Source: Aristolochia californica (taxonomy: Eukaryota > Streptophyta > Magnoliopsida > Piperales > Aristolochiaceae). Taken from it: 64,000 nucleotides of DNA. The notes below the pieces were generated by a model. That model did no database searches, was not told the origin of the DNA, and was given only the letters and a program-made list of their open reading frames with translations. The stretch is taken from the NCBI GenBank assembly GCA_029961685.1, contig JARWKL010000007.1, forward strand, positions 27,351,013-27,415,012, in the 5' to 3' direction. Shown one piece after another: positions 25,349 to 36,100 of the stretch (its first letter is position 1; every line of letters begins with the position of its first letter). A program made the position numbers and the translations under genes.

Positions 25349-27319
25349 ACTGAGTGTTGAATTGCAATCCATAAGTCATTTCATACAAAAATATAGCCGT
25401 TACGCATGATAATTCACATTACAATCATCTATGATTATTGTGTCATTTTTTGCAAATGGGCAAAATAATGACATGTTTGACTCGGGTAAATATCCCACCG
25501 CAAGTTCACTTGAGAATTTAATGACCGTTAGTTATTCTCATTAAAAGCTTTGCATCCATAGCTCATTTGCATCCTTTACATGTTTCAAATATGCATATCC
25601 AAGCTATTAGGGTTAAACTAGTGGAATTGCCCAAAATCTTATAACAAAACTTTTGTGTTCATTTGTGTTGGGTGAATAAATTTTCTTTATTTATATTTTT
25701 TATTGTTTTAAATTTTTTCCAAACATCAACTATAAAATTTTCAATTTGTTGTAAGTTTTTTGCCTTTTTTGTTTTCGGGATGAAGGGAGAGGGAAAAGTC
25801 AAAGTTTTGATTTAAGAAAAAAGTGTACATCTAAAATGGAAAATCACAATGCACAATTGTAGAGAGAGATAATTCGAAAGAGTGTGTGTAATTTTTAGAG
25901 ATTGTGAGCACTTTTTAGTTTTTATATCTCAGGTACTGCAATCGTCGGGAAATATTGGTGACAGGGGATTTTTAACTGAGTGTTGAATTGCAATCCATAA
26001 GTCATTTCATAGAAAAATATAGCCCGTTATGCATGATAAATCACATTACAATCATCTATGATTATTGTGTCATCTTTTTGCAATTGGGCAAAATAATGAC
26101 ATGTTTGACTCGCGTAAATATCCCACTGCAAGTTCACTTGAGAATTTAATGATCGTTAGTTATTCTCTTTAAAAGCTTTGCATCCATAGCTCATTTGCAT
26201 CTTTTACATGTTTCAAACATGCATATCCATTTTTAAAACATGTGTGGATGAAATCTCTTTCTTGCAAAATTCCAAGCTATTAGGGTTAAACTAGTGGAAT
26301 TTCCCAAAATTGGATAACAAAACTTCTGGGTTCATTTGTGTTGGGTGAATAAATTTTCTTTATTTATATTTGTTATTGTTTTAAATTTTTTCCATACATC
26401 AACTATAAAATTTTCAATTTGTTGTAAGCTTTTTGCCTTGTTTGTTTTCGGCATCAAGGGAGAGGCAAAAGTCAAAGTTTTGATTTAAGAAAAAAGTGTA
26501 CATCTAAAATGGAAAATCACAATGCACAATTGTAGAGAGAGATAATTCGAAAGAGTGTGTGTAATTTTTCGAGATTGTAATCTCTTTTTAGTTTTTATAT
26601 CTCAGGTTTTGCAATCGTCGGGAAGTATTGGTGACAAAGGATTTTTAACTGAGTGTTGAATTGGAATCCATAAGTCATTTCATACAAAAATATAGCCCGT
26701 TATGCATGATAAATCACATTACAATCATCTATGATTATTATGTCAGCTTTTTGCAAATGGGAAAAATAATGGCATGTTTGACTCGGGTAAATATCCCACC
26801 GAAAGTTCACTTAAGAATTGAATGAGCGTTTGTTATTCTCTTTAAAATCTTTGCATCCATAGCTCATTTGCATCTTTAACATGTTTCAAACATGCATATT
26901 TATTTTTAAAACATGTGTGGATGAAATCTCTTTCTTGCAAAATTCCAAGCTATTAGGGTTAAACTAGTGGAATTTCCCAAAATTGGATAACAAAACTTTT
27001 TGTTCATTTGTGTTGGGTGAATAAATTTTATGTTTTAATATTTTTTATTGTTTTAAATTTTTTCCTTACATCAACTATAAAATTTTCATTTTGTTGTAAG
27101 CTTTTTGCCTTGTTTGTTTTCGAGATGAAGGGAGAGCGAAAAGTCATAGTTTTGATTTAAGAAAAACGTGTACATCTAAAATGGAAAAGCACAATACACA
27201 ATTGTAGGGAGAGATAATTCCAAAGAGTGTCTGTAATTTTTAGGGATTGTAAGATATTTTTAGTTTTTATATCTCAGGTTTTGTAATCGTTGGGAAAAAT
27301 TGGTGGCAGAGGATTTTTA
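25349..27319. repeat. Run of three B monomers, the first truncated
   Basis: Starts are 25349, 25975 and 26648. The first is 626 bp: about 45-55 bp between CATATCCA and CCAAGCTATTAGGG is missing near 25600, with TCCA microhomology. The first two share ATTGTGTCAT in place of ATTATGTCAGC, as in the B at 23335 and 49476, so they derive from that subfamily. Confidence 0.82.
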
Positions 27320-29339
27320 ACTGAGTGTTGAATTGCAATCCATAAGTCATTTCATACAAAAATATAGCCCGGTACGCATGATGAATCACTTTGCAATCAT
27401 CTATGATTGTTAGATATTATTTTTGGAAATGGGCAAAATAATGACTTGTTAGACTCGAGTAAATATCCCACCGCATGTTCACCTGGGCATTTAATGAGCG
27501 TTTGTTATTCTCTTTAAAACCTTTGGATACATAGGTCATTTGAATCTTTAACATGTTTCAAGCATGTATATCCATTTTTAAAACATGTGTAGAAAAAATC
27601 TCCTTCAAGTAAAATTCCAAGCTATTAGGGTTGGACTAATGGAATTTCTCAAACTTGGATAACACAACTTTTGTGTTCATTTGTGGTGTGTGAATAGATA
27701 TTTTTTATTTACATTAGTTAATATTTTAAATATTTTCCACACATCAACTATAAAATTTTTATTTTTTTGTGATCTTTTTACCTTTTTTGTTTCCGGGATG
27801 AAGGGCGAGTGAAAACTCAAAGTTCTGATTTAAGAAAAAAGTGTACATCTAAAATGGAAATACACAATGCACAAATATATAGAGAGATATTTCTAAAGAG
27901 TGTTTGTATGTTTTAGGGATCGTATGCACTTTTTTATTTTTATATCTAAGGTTTTGCAATCGTCGGGAAGCGGGGGAGGGGGGCGATTTTTAACTAAGTG
28001 TTGACTTCAAATCCATAAATCATTTCTAACAAAAATATAGCCTGTTACGCATGACAAATCACTTTACAATCATCTATGATTGTTAGCTCAACTTTTTGAA
28101 TATGGGGAAAATAAGGGCTCTTTTGACTCGGGCAAATATCCAACCGCACGTTCACATGAGAATTTAATGAGCGTTTGTTATTCTCTTTAAAAGCTTTGTA
28201 TCCGTAGGTCATTTGAATCTTGAACATGTTTCTAGCATGCATATCTATTTTTAAAACATATGTAGAAAAATTCTCCTTCATGTAAAATTCCAAGATATTG
28301 GTTTTAGACTAGTGGAATTTGCCAAACTTGGATAACAAAACTTTTGTGTTCATTTGTGGTGTGTGAATAAATTTTCTTCATTTACTTTTTTTACTGTTTT
28401 AAATTTTTTCCGTACATCAACTATAAAATTTTTATTTTGTTGTAATCTTTTTGCCTTTTTTGTTTATGGGATGAAGGGAGAGCAAAAAACTCAAAGTTTT
28501 GATTTAAGAAAAATGTGTACATCTAAAACGGAAATGCACAATGCACATATGTAGAGAGAGACTATTCCAAAGAGTGTCAGTAATTTTTAGGGATTGTAAT
28601 CACTTTTTCGTTTTTATATCTAAAATTTTGCAATCGTCGGGAAAAATGGGTTGCGGAGGATTTTTAACTGAGTGTTGAATTGCAATCCATAAGTCATTTC
28701 ATACAAAAATATAGCCCATTACGCATGATAAATCACATTACATTCATCTATGATTATTATGTCAGCTTTTTGCAAATAGGAAAAATAATGGCATGTTTGA
28801 CTCGGGTAAATATCCCACCGCAAGTTCACTTGAGAATTTAATGAGCGTTTGTTATTCTCTTTAAAAGCTTTGCATCCATAGCTCATTGGCTTCTTTAACA
28901 TGTTTCAATAATGCATATCCTTTTTTGAAACATGTGTGGATGAAATCTCTTTCTTGAAAAATTCCAAGCTATTAGGGTTAAACTAGTGGAATTTCCCAAA
29001 ATTGGATAACAAAACTTTTGTGTTCGTTTGTGTTGGGTGAATAAATTATATTTATTTATATTTGTTATTGTTTAAAAAATTTTCCATACATCAACTATAA
29101 AATTTTCATTTTGTTGTAAGCTATTTGCCTTGTTTATTTTTGGGATGAAGGGAGAGCGAAAAGTCATAGTTTAGATTTAAGAAAAAAGTGTACATCTAAA
29201 ATCGAAAAGCACAATGCACAATTGTAGAGAGAGATAATTCCAAAGAGTGTCTGTAATTTTTAGGAATTGTAAGCTCTTTTTAGTTTTTATATCTCAGGTT
29301 TTGAAATCGTCGAGAAAAATTGGTGGCAGAGGATTTTTA
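27320..29339. repeat. Satellite block C-A-B (counterpart of 56203-58222)
   Basis: Starts are 27320 C, 27993 A and 28667 B. Shared private variants with the block at 56203 include GTTAGATATTATTTTTGG, AACCTTTGGATACATAGG, TTTTTAACTAAGTGTTGAC, a GGGCTCTTTTGACT-like stretch and CATTACATTCATC. The offset is constant at 28882-28883 bp. Confidence 0.8.
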
Positions 29340-31544
29340 ACTGAGTGTTGAATTGCAATCCATAAGTCATTTTCTACAAAAATATAGCCCGTTAGGCATG
29401 ATAAATCACTTTACAATTATCTATGATTGTTAGATCAAATTTTTGAAAATGGGCAAAATAATGACTTGTTTGACTCGGGTAAATATCCCACTGTACGTTC
29501 GCTTGAGAATTTAATGAGCGTTTGTTACTCTCTTTAAAAGCTTTGGATCCATAGGTCATTTGAATCTTTAACATTTTTCAAGCATGCATATCCATTTTTA
29601 AAACATGTGTAGAAAAAATCTCCTTCGTGTAAAATTTCAAGCTTAATACAGTTGGACTAATGGAATTTCCCAAACTTGGATAACAAAACTTTTGTGTTCA
29701 TTTGTGGTGTGTGAATAGATATTTTTTATTTACATTAGTTATTATTTTAAATATTTTCCACACATCATCTATAAATTTTTTATTTTGTTGTGATCTTTTA
29801 GCCTTTTTTGTTTACGGGATGAAGGGGGAGCGAAAACTCAAAGTTCTGATTTAAGAAAAAAGTGTAAATCTAAAATGGAAATTGACAATGCACAAATGTA
29901 GAGAGACATATTTCCAAAGTGTGTCTGTATGTTTTAGGGATCGTAAGCACTTTTTCGTTTTTATATCTAAGGTTTTGCAATCGACGGGAAACGGGGGAGG
30001 CGGCCAATTTTTAACTGAGTGCTGACTTCAAATCCATAAGTCATTTCTTATAAAAATAAAGCCCGTTACGCATGTCAAATCACTTTACAACCATCTATGA
30101 TTGTTAACTCAACTTTCTAAATATGGGCAAAATAATGGCTTGTTTGACTCGGGCAAATATCCCACCACACGTTCACTAGAGAATTTAATGAGCGTTTGTT
30201 ATTCTTTTTAAAAGTTTTGGATCCATAGGTCAATTGAATCTTTAACATGTTTCTAGCACGCATATCCATTTTTAAAACATGTGTAGAAAAAATCTCCTTC
30301 ATATAAAATTCCAAGATATTAGTTTTGGACTAGTGGAATTTCCCAAACTTAAATAACAAAACTTTTGTGTTCATTTGTGGTGTGTGAATAAATTTTCTTC
30401 ATTTACTTTATTTATTGTTTTAAATTTTTTCCGTACATCAATTTTAAAATTTTCATTTTGTTGTGATATATTTGCCTTTTTTGTTTACGGGATGAAGGGA
30501 GAGTGAAAAAATCGAAGTTTTGATTTAAGAAAAATGTGTACATCTAAAACGGAAATGCACAATGCACATATGTAGAGAGAGATAATTCCAAAGAGTGTCT
30601 GTAATTTTTAGGGATTGTAAGCACTTTTTCGTTTTTATAAATGAGGTTTTGCAATCGTCGGGAAATATGGGTTGCGGAGGATTTTTAACTGAGTGTTGAA
30701 TTGCAATCCATAAGTCATTTCATACAAAAATATAGCCCGTTACGCACGATAAATCACATTACAATCATCTATGATTATTATGTCAGCTTTTTGCAAATGG
30801 GCAAAATAATGGCATGTTTGACTCGGGTAAATATCCCACCACAAGTTCACTTGAGAATTTAATGAGCGTTTGTTATTCTCTTTAAAAGCTTTGCATCCAT
30901 AGCTCATTTGCATCTTTTACATGTTTCAAACATGCATATCCATTTTTAAAACATGTGCGGATGAAATCTTTTTCTTGCAAAATTCCAAGCTATTAGGGTT
31001 AAACTAGTGGAATTTCCCAAAATTGGAAAACAAAACTTTTGTGTTCATTTGTGTTGGTTGAGTAAATTTTCTTTATTTATATTTGTTATTGTTTTAAATT
31101 TTTTCCATACATCAACTATAAAATTTTCTTTTTGTTGTAAGCTTTTTGCCTTGTTTGTTTTCGGGATGAAGGGAGAGCGAAAAGTCAAAGTTTTGATTTA
31201 AGAAAAAAGTGTACATCTACAAAGGAAAAGCAAAATGCACAATTGTAGAGAGAGATAATTCCAAAGAGTGTCTGTAATTTTTAGGGATTGTAACTGAGTG
31301 TTGAATTGCAATCCATAAGTCATCTCATACAAAATCATAGTCCATTACGCATGATAAATCACTTTACAATCATCTATGATTATTAGATCAAATTTTTGAA
31401 AATGGGCAAAATATGGACTTGTTAGACTCAGGTATATATCCCACCGCACGTTCACTTGAGAATTTAATGAGCGTTTGTTATTCTCTTTAAAAGATTTGGA
31501 TCCATAGGTCATTTGAATCTTTAACATGTTTCAAGCATGCATAT
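29340..31544. repeat. Satellite block C-A-B-C, cut by the retrotransposon
   Basis: Starts are 29340 C, 30014 A, 30688 B and 31293 C. The B monomer is 605 bp: its last roughly 65-70 bp are missing, with AGGGATTGTA joined directly to ACTGAG near 31283-31292. The final C monomer is interrupted after 252 bp by the LTR element. Confidence 0.85.
31540..31544 (+). repeat. Target site duplication, left copy (CATAT)
   Basis: CATAT stands directly before the TGATAG start of the 5' LTR and is repeated directly after the 3' LTR. A 5-bp duplication is typical of Ty3/gypsy integrases. It lies in the satellite context GCATGCATATCC of a C monomer. Confidence 0.95.
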
Positions 31545-32939
31545 TGATAGATGCCATATTTTGACATGAGAACTAGGTTAATTATAATAGAATAACCTTT
31601 ATAATTGTATTATAGGTAGTTACTTATCGGTTTTCAAATGAAATGAGCATTTATTGAATTTGGCATTAATCACTGTCGATATTGCATATTTCTCTCTCCT
31701 GAATTATATTTCATTATTTTTTAGTCTTATTTCTTCCTGAAATGCTTTTTATAGATTCAATTATGGAATTTCAGGAGAATTTGGGTGGAGAGGAAGATAT
31801 TTACCAAAATGCCCTTAGTGAAATGGAGGTAATTTCTAGGGCAAATCGTTTTAAAATAAGAAAATCATATTTAAAGAAGAAGAGGGGCGTGAAAAGGGAG
31901 AGCGTAAAGAGAAGAGGAGTAGAGACCAAAAGGGAGGACTTTGACCGGAAACAGGGGAGGACCCGAGAGGAGTTCCCCACCGCTGTTCGCCGGCCAAAAC
32001 CTTTCGCCACCGTCGTCCACCACCATCAGGCAACCGAGAATAGACCCGAGGAGAGCTCGAGAGAGTCTCCGTCGCGGCGAGTTCGACGTTGCCATTCTTT
32101 GCTCGCCAGGCCGGGAGGGGATCCGAGAGGGCTTCTCCGGCGCCACTTCCGTTTTCAGACCATCCTCCGGCGTCGTTTACATATTCCGACCAGTCCCGGA
32201 GCCATTCCGACTCTAACCGAGACTCGAGAGAGCCGGTTGGAGAACGTCAGCTCTGTTTCGCTCTTCGCCGGACATTACCTCCGGCCGTCGGCTTCTAACC
32301 GTCGTCGTCGGCATCGTCTCTACCTCCGGCCACTCACTATTGCTACCCGATGCCACCAATTTCCGGAAATCGCAGCACCCGTGAGAACGAGTTGCTGCCC
32401 GAGCGAGAGGAGGAAGAAGGGGAGTAATTCGTCATTATTGAATTTGATTTTTTATATGGTTTGAACTTAGGTTTTGAATGTTAATTGAATCTGATTTGAT
32501 AATTAAGGTTTATTTGAGATTTGTTTTCTTGATATTTGATTAAATTAGTTAATTAGGGTAAGATTATAATTGAGGTTAGATTTTGGTATTTTAATCCGAT
32601 TTCTGTCTTTAACTCTAGGCGCCCAAGAGGGGCTAGACGCAAGGATTGAGAAATCTGGATTCGTAGTTATGTGGCGCTCGAGAGAGGCACGAATCACGGT
32701 AAAATCCAGAGTTGACGTTTCCTGTTGTGCAAGTAGTTAATTAAATTATTGCTTAATAATTTAGGATATAATTAGTATTTAGTTCATATTAATTCATCAT
32801 ATTTGGTTAGGCTAGTTGACTGAAGAATACACGAAATTCAATCCTCCCTGTGGATATGACCCTCGCTTACTGCTAGATTACATGAACGATTCGTACGCTT
32901 GCGAGGTATAAAAGTCGATGTAACTAAAATTCTACATCA
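31545..32939 (+). repeat. 5' LTR
   Basis: It begins TGATAGATGCC and ends CTACATCA, giving TGAT/ATCA terminal inverted bases. A GC-rich segment (about 31900-32420, many CCGG and CGTCG motifs) is flanked by AT-rich DNA. A 240-codon open frame at 31742-32464 lies inside but is not considered a gene. No promoter or polyadenylation site could be placed with confidence. Confidence 0.96.
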
Positions 32940-32945
32940 AGTTTT

Positions 32946-32963
32946 TGGCGCCGTTGCCGGGGA
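32946..32963 (+). other. Primer binding site, tRNA-Asp type
   Basis: TGGCGCCGTTGCCGGGGA begins six bases after the 5' LTR. It is the reverse complement of the last 18 bases (CCA included) of plant tRNA-Asp(GUC) as I know it. This primer is usual for Athila-lineage elements and would start minus-strand synthesis. Confidence 0.92.
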
Positions 32964-33183
32964 GGCACGTATTAAGCGTATATCTTTGTTCTCCATAGTC
33001 TTAGGTTAGATTTTATTTTATTTTATTTTTGTTTTATTTTTATTTTTTTATTTTTTTTGCTTTCATTATTTTAGTTTGGTATTTTTTATGAAATTATTTT
33101 TATTTCTTCTAGTTAGTTCATATTTTTAGTAGCGAGTTTGTTAGCTTAATTTGATAGTTCATTTTGTTTCTTTTTGTGTTTTT
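32964..33183 (+). other. Untranslated leader between PBS and gag
   Basis: About 220 bases without a coding signal. The stretch 33010-33058 is a T-rich low-complexity tract built of TTTTA-like units. The leader would be expected to hold packaging signals, but none can be recognised from sequence alone. Confidence 0.7.
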
Positions 33184-36100
33184 ATGCACGGGCGCCGCTC
33201 CCTAGGTGGACCATTAGCTCCCTTTGTTGAAGAGGTAGAACATATTTGTAGGAAAACACCCGAAGTCAAGTTAGGAGCTACCATGGCCAATCAGGGTGAA
33301 CCATTACAGTTACCTGCAGCAGGTGACCGTAGAGCCCTGAGGGATTATTCTATCCCATCCCACTTCACATCACCTTTTTGCATTATATTGCCACCCACTA
33401 CTGCTGCCAGTTATGAGTTGAAACCGGGTGTGATCCAACTCCTCCCTACATTCTATGGGTTGGATAAGGAGGACCCATATTACCACATCAAGGAATTCTT
33501 AGATATTTGTGCAACTTTTAAATTCCAGAATTTCTCAGATGACTCTATCCGGTTAAGACTTTTTCCATTTTCACTTAAGGATAAGGCCAAGTCTTGGCTT
33601 AATTCCTTGGAGGTGGGCAGCATTACTTCATGGGACACGTTAGTCACAAAATTTTTGTCCAAGTACTTTCCCATTCAGAGAACTACAGCCCTCAGGAGAG
33701 AAATCTCCAACTTTATGCAGCAGGAGGGTGAACACTTTTATGAGGCTTGGGAGAAATGGAAGGATTTGATTCGTAGGTGTCCGCATCATGGGTTTGAGAA
33801 ATGGCATTTAGTGCAATACTTTTATCAAGGTCTTACACCCCAGGTTAGATCCATGGTAGACGCAACGAGTGGTGGGAGTTTGATGGGTAAGAGTGCTAGT
33901 GAGGCGTGGGACTTCTTTGAAACGTTGAGTGATCAATCTCAGCAATGGGGTTCATCATTTAATGTTGATAGGAGATCCCACGAAACCAAAAGAAGGGGTC
34001 TCTACGAGGTTAGTGAAACACCTATGCTCATGGCCAAGATTGAGGGGTTGACTAGAAAAATTGATGCCCTTATGGTGTCCAAGAGTTCACCTGCTCCTAA
34101 CCCATCTACTGTCTGTGCCATATGCTCTGGTTCATCTCATCCCACACAAATGTGTCCATCTAGTTCATCCTACCCAGAGCTCATTGACGACTTGAATGCA
34201 GTCCAGAATTTTCATAGACCAAACCAGAACGATCCTTTTTCAGAAACATATAATCCGGGTTGGGCTAGGCACCCAAATTTCTCATGGTCCAAGGGCCCAC
34301 AGGTTGGGGGTCCTCCAGGGTTTACTCAACCCCAAGCTCCGCGCCCACACTTCACCCAACAACCATTGATTCCACAAAAACCTTCACTTGAGGATACACT
34401 TCAATTATTCATGCAGAATACACAGTCCTCCAGTGCCAAACTTGAAATGCAAGTGAGTCAGTTGGCCAGCCACATGAGTGAACAAGCACAAAATAGACTC
34501 CCGAGTCAAACCATTCCTAACCCCAAAATCACACATGAGAGTGAGTTGAGTTCCAAACCCCACCATGAGCAAGCAAAAGCCATAACCACTCTTAGGACTG
34601 GTCGTGAGTTGAACAATGGGGTAGGGACCACTAAGTCTAAGGAGTCAAAGGATGACAATGGGGACACATCATTGAGTGACGAACCTCCAAGTTCTCCACC
34701 AACAACCAAGCAGATCCCTAACCAAGTCCCACTAGCTCCTTATCCGCAGAGGTTATCGGGCCCACCTAGGAAAGGAGATAGCATGCATGAAACGTTGGAA
34801 CTGTTTAGTAAGGTTCACATTAACATTCCACTTCTTGATGCTATTAGGCAAGTCCCTGCCTATGCCCGATTTTTGAAAGACCTTTGTACACAGAAGAGAA
34901 AACAACATGTTAACAAAAAGGTCTTTCTTACTGAGAATGTAAGCTCAATTCTGAAGCACAACACTCCTCCTAAAGTTAAAGATCCTGGATGTCCCACAAT
35001 TTCATGTGTCATTGGTGAACATACCATCCAGAGAGCTCTTCTTGACTTAGGAGCAAGTGTGAATTTGCTTCCTTTCTTTGTGTACCAGCAATTAGGTTTG
35101 GGGGAATTGAAGCCTACCCCCATCACACTTCAACTAGCTGACCGTTCTGTCAAGATACCACGAGGAATAGTTGAAGATGTTTTGATAAAAGTGAACAAAT
35201 TTTTGTTCCCGGTTGATTTCATTGTTCTTGATACAGAACCAATATTCAATGTGACCAACCAAATTCCTGTCATCCTAGGACGTCCCTTCTTAGCCACATC
35301 TAATGCTATCATTCATTGTAAAAGTGGTGAGTTGGAGTTGTCTTTTGGAAATTTTAAGGTCTCATTGAATGTATTTAATGCCGGGCACCACCCACTTGAG
35401 TCTGATGATCTGAGTCCTCCATTTAATATAGAAACTGTTATGCTTGATAACGAATCCACTCTTGAATCTTTTGAGTCTTGCATAACATCTTTAGACATGG
35501 AGTATTTTGATGAGGAAACATATTTCCGTGAGGTTAATTCTTTACTCAATTCTGTACCTCTGTTGGAGGAAGCTTATGAGGTTATCACAACTGATCATCC
35601 ACAAGATCTTCCTCTTGACTTAGACAAACCTCTCGAAACTTCCAAGCTAGATCTTAAGCCACTTCCTCCCACGTTGAAGTATGCGTTCTTGGGACCCATG
35701 AACTCATTACCAGTCATTATTTCCTCTGATTTGAGTATTAAGCAGGAGGAACAATTGACTGAAGTTTTACAAGCACACAGAGAGGCATTGGGGTGGACTC
35801 TTGATGCCTTAAAAGGGATTAGCTCCTCCATATGCATGCATCATATTCATTTGGAGGAGGGGACTAAAGCCTCACGTGAGATGCAACGTAGGTTAAATCC
35901 CCATATGCTGGAGGTTGTGAGAGAAGAAGTCATTAGGTTGCTTGTGACAGGAATCATTTACCCTATTTCCGATAGCACCTGGGTGAGTCCAATTCAAGTT
36001 GTCCCTAAGAAAGGGGGGATAACAATAATGAAAAATGAGAGTGGTGAATTGATTCCCACAAGAACTACCACCAAGTGGCGTGTCTGCATTGACTATAGAA

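Larger units (their letters stand above)
1..31544. repeat. Satellite array, left arm (about 672-bp monomers, types A, B and C)
   Basis: Forty-seven head-to-tail monomers are seen, the last cut by the retrotransposon. Starts at the ACTGAGTGTTGA motif are near 18, 724, 1399, 2286, 2960, 3644, 4317, 5015, 5687, 6360, 7037, 7712, 8385, 9057, 9734, 10386, 11056, 11729, 12592, 13265, 13939, 14620, 15298, 15974, 16646, 17319, 17992, 18665, 19339, 20012, 20718, 21324, 21992, 22664, 23335, 24007, 24677, 25349, 25975, 26648, 27320, 27993, 28667, 29340, 30014, 30688 and 31293. Most intervals are 670-680 bp. Three types recur, by default as A-B-C. The monomers are AT-rich, share one orientation and carry no recognisable transposon or rDNA sequence. 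A centromeric or other heterochromatic location is inference only. Confidence 0.97.

Noticed and set aside
1..31544. Ribosomal intergenic spacer origin of the satellite
   Set aside because: No rRNA gene sequence or recognised spacer promoter was seen anywhere in the window.
31742..32464. 240-codon open frame inside the 5' LTR
   Set aside because: The same region in the 3' LTR is shifted by the 10-bp unit and ends elsewhere. The composition is that of GC-rich LTR DNA and no domain is visible.
32907..32914. TATAAAAG as the LTR promoter
   Set aside because: It lies about 25 bases from the LTR end, so transcription would start at or beyond the LTR border and leave no useful R region. No better-supported TATA box could be chosen.
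34860..35126. Minus-strand frames opposite gag-pol
   Set aside because: They are shadows of the coding frame, without motifs or a promoter context.
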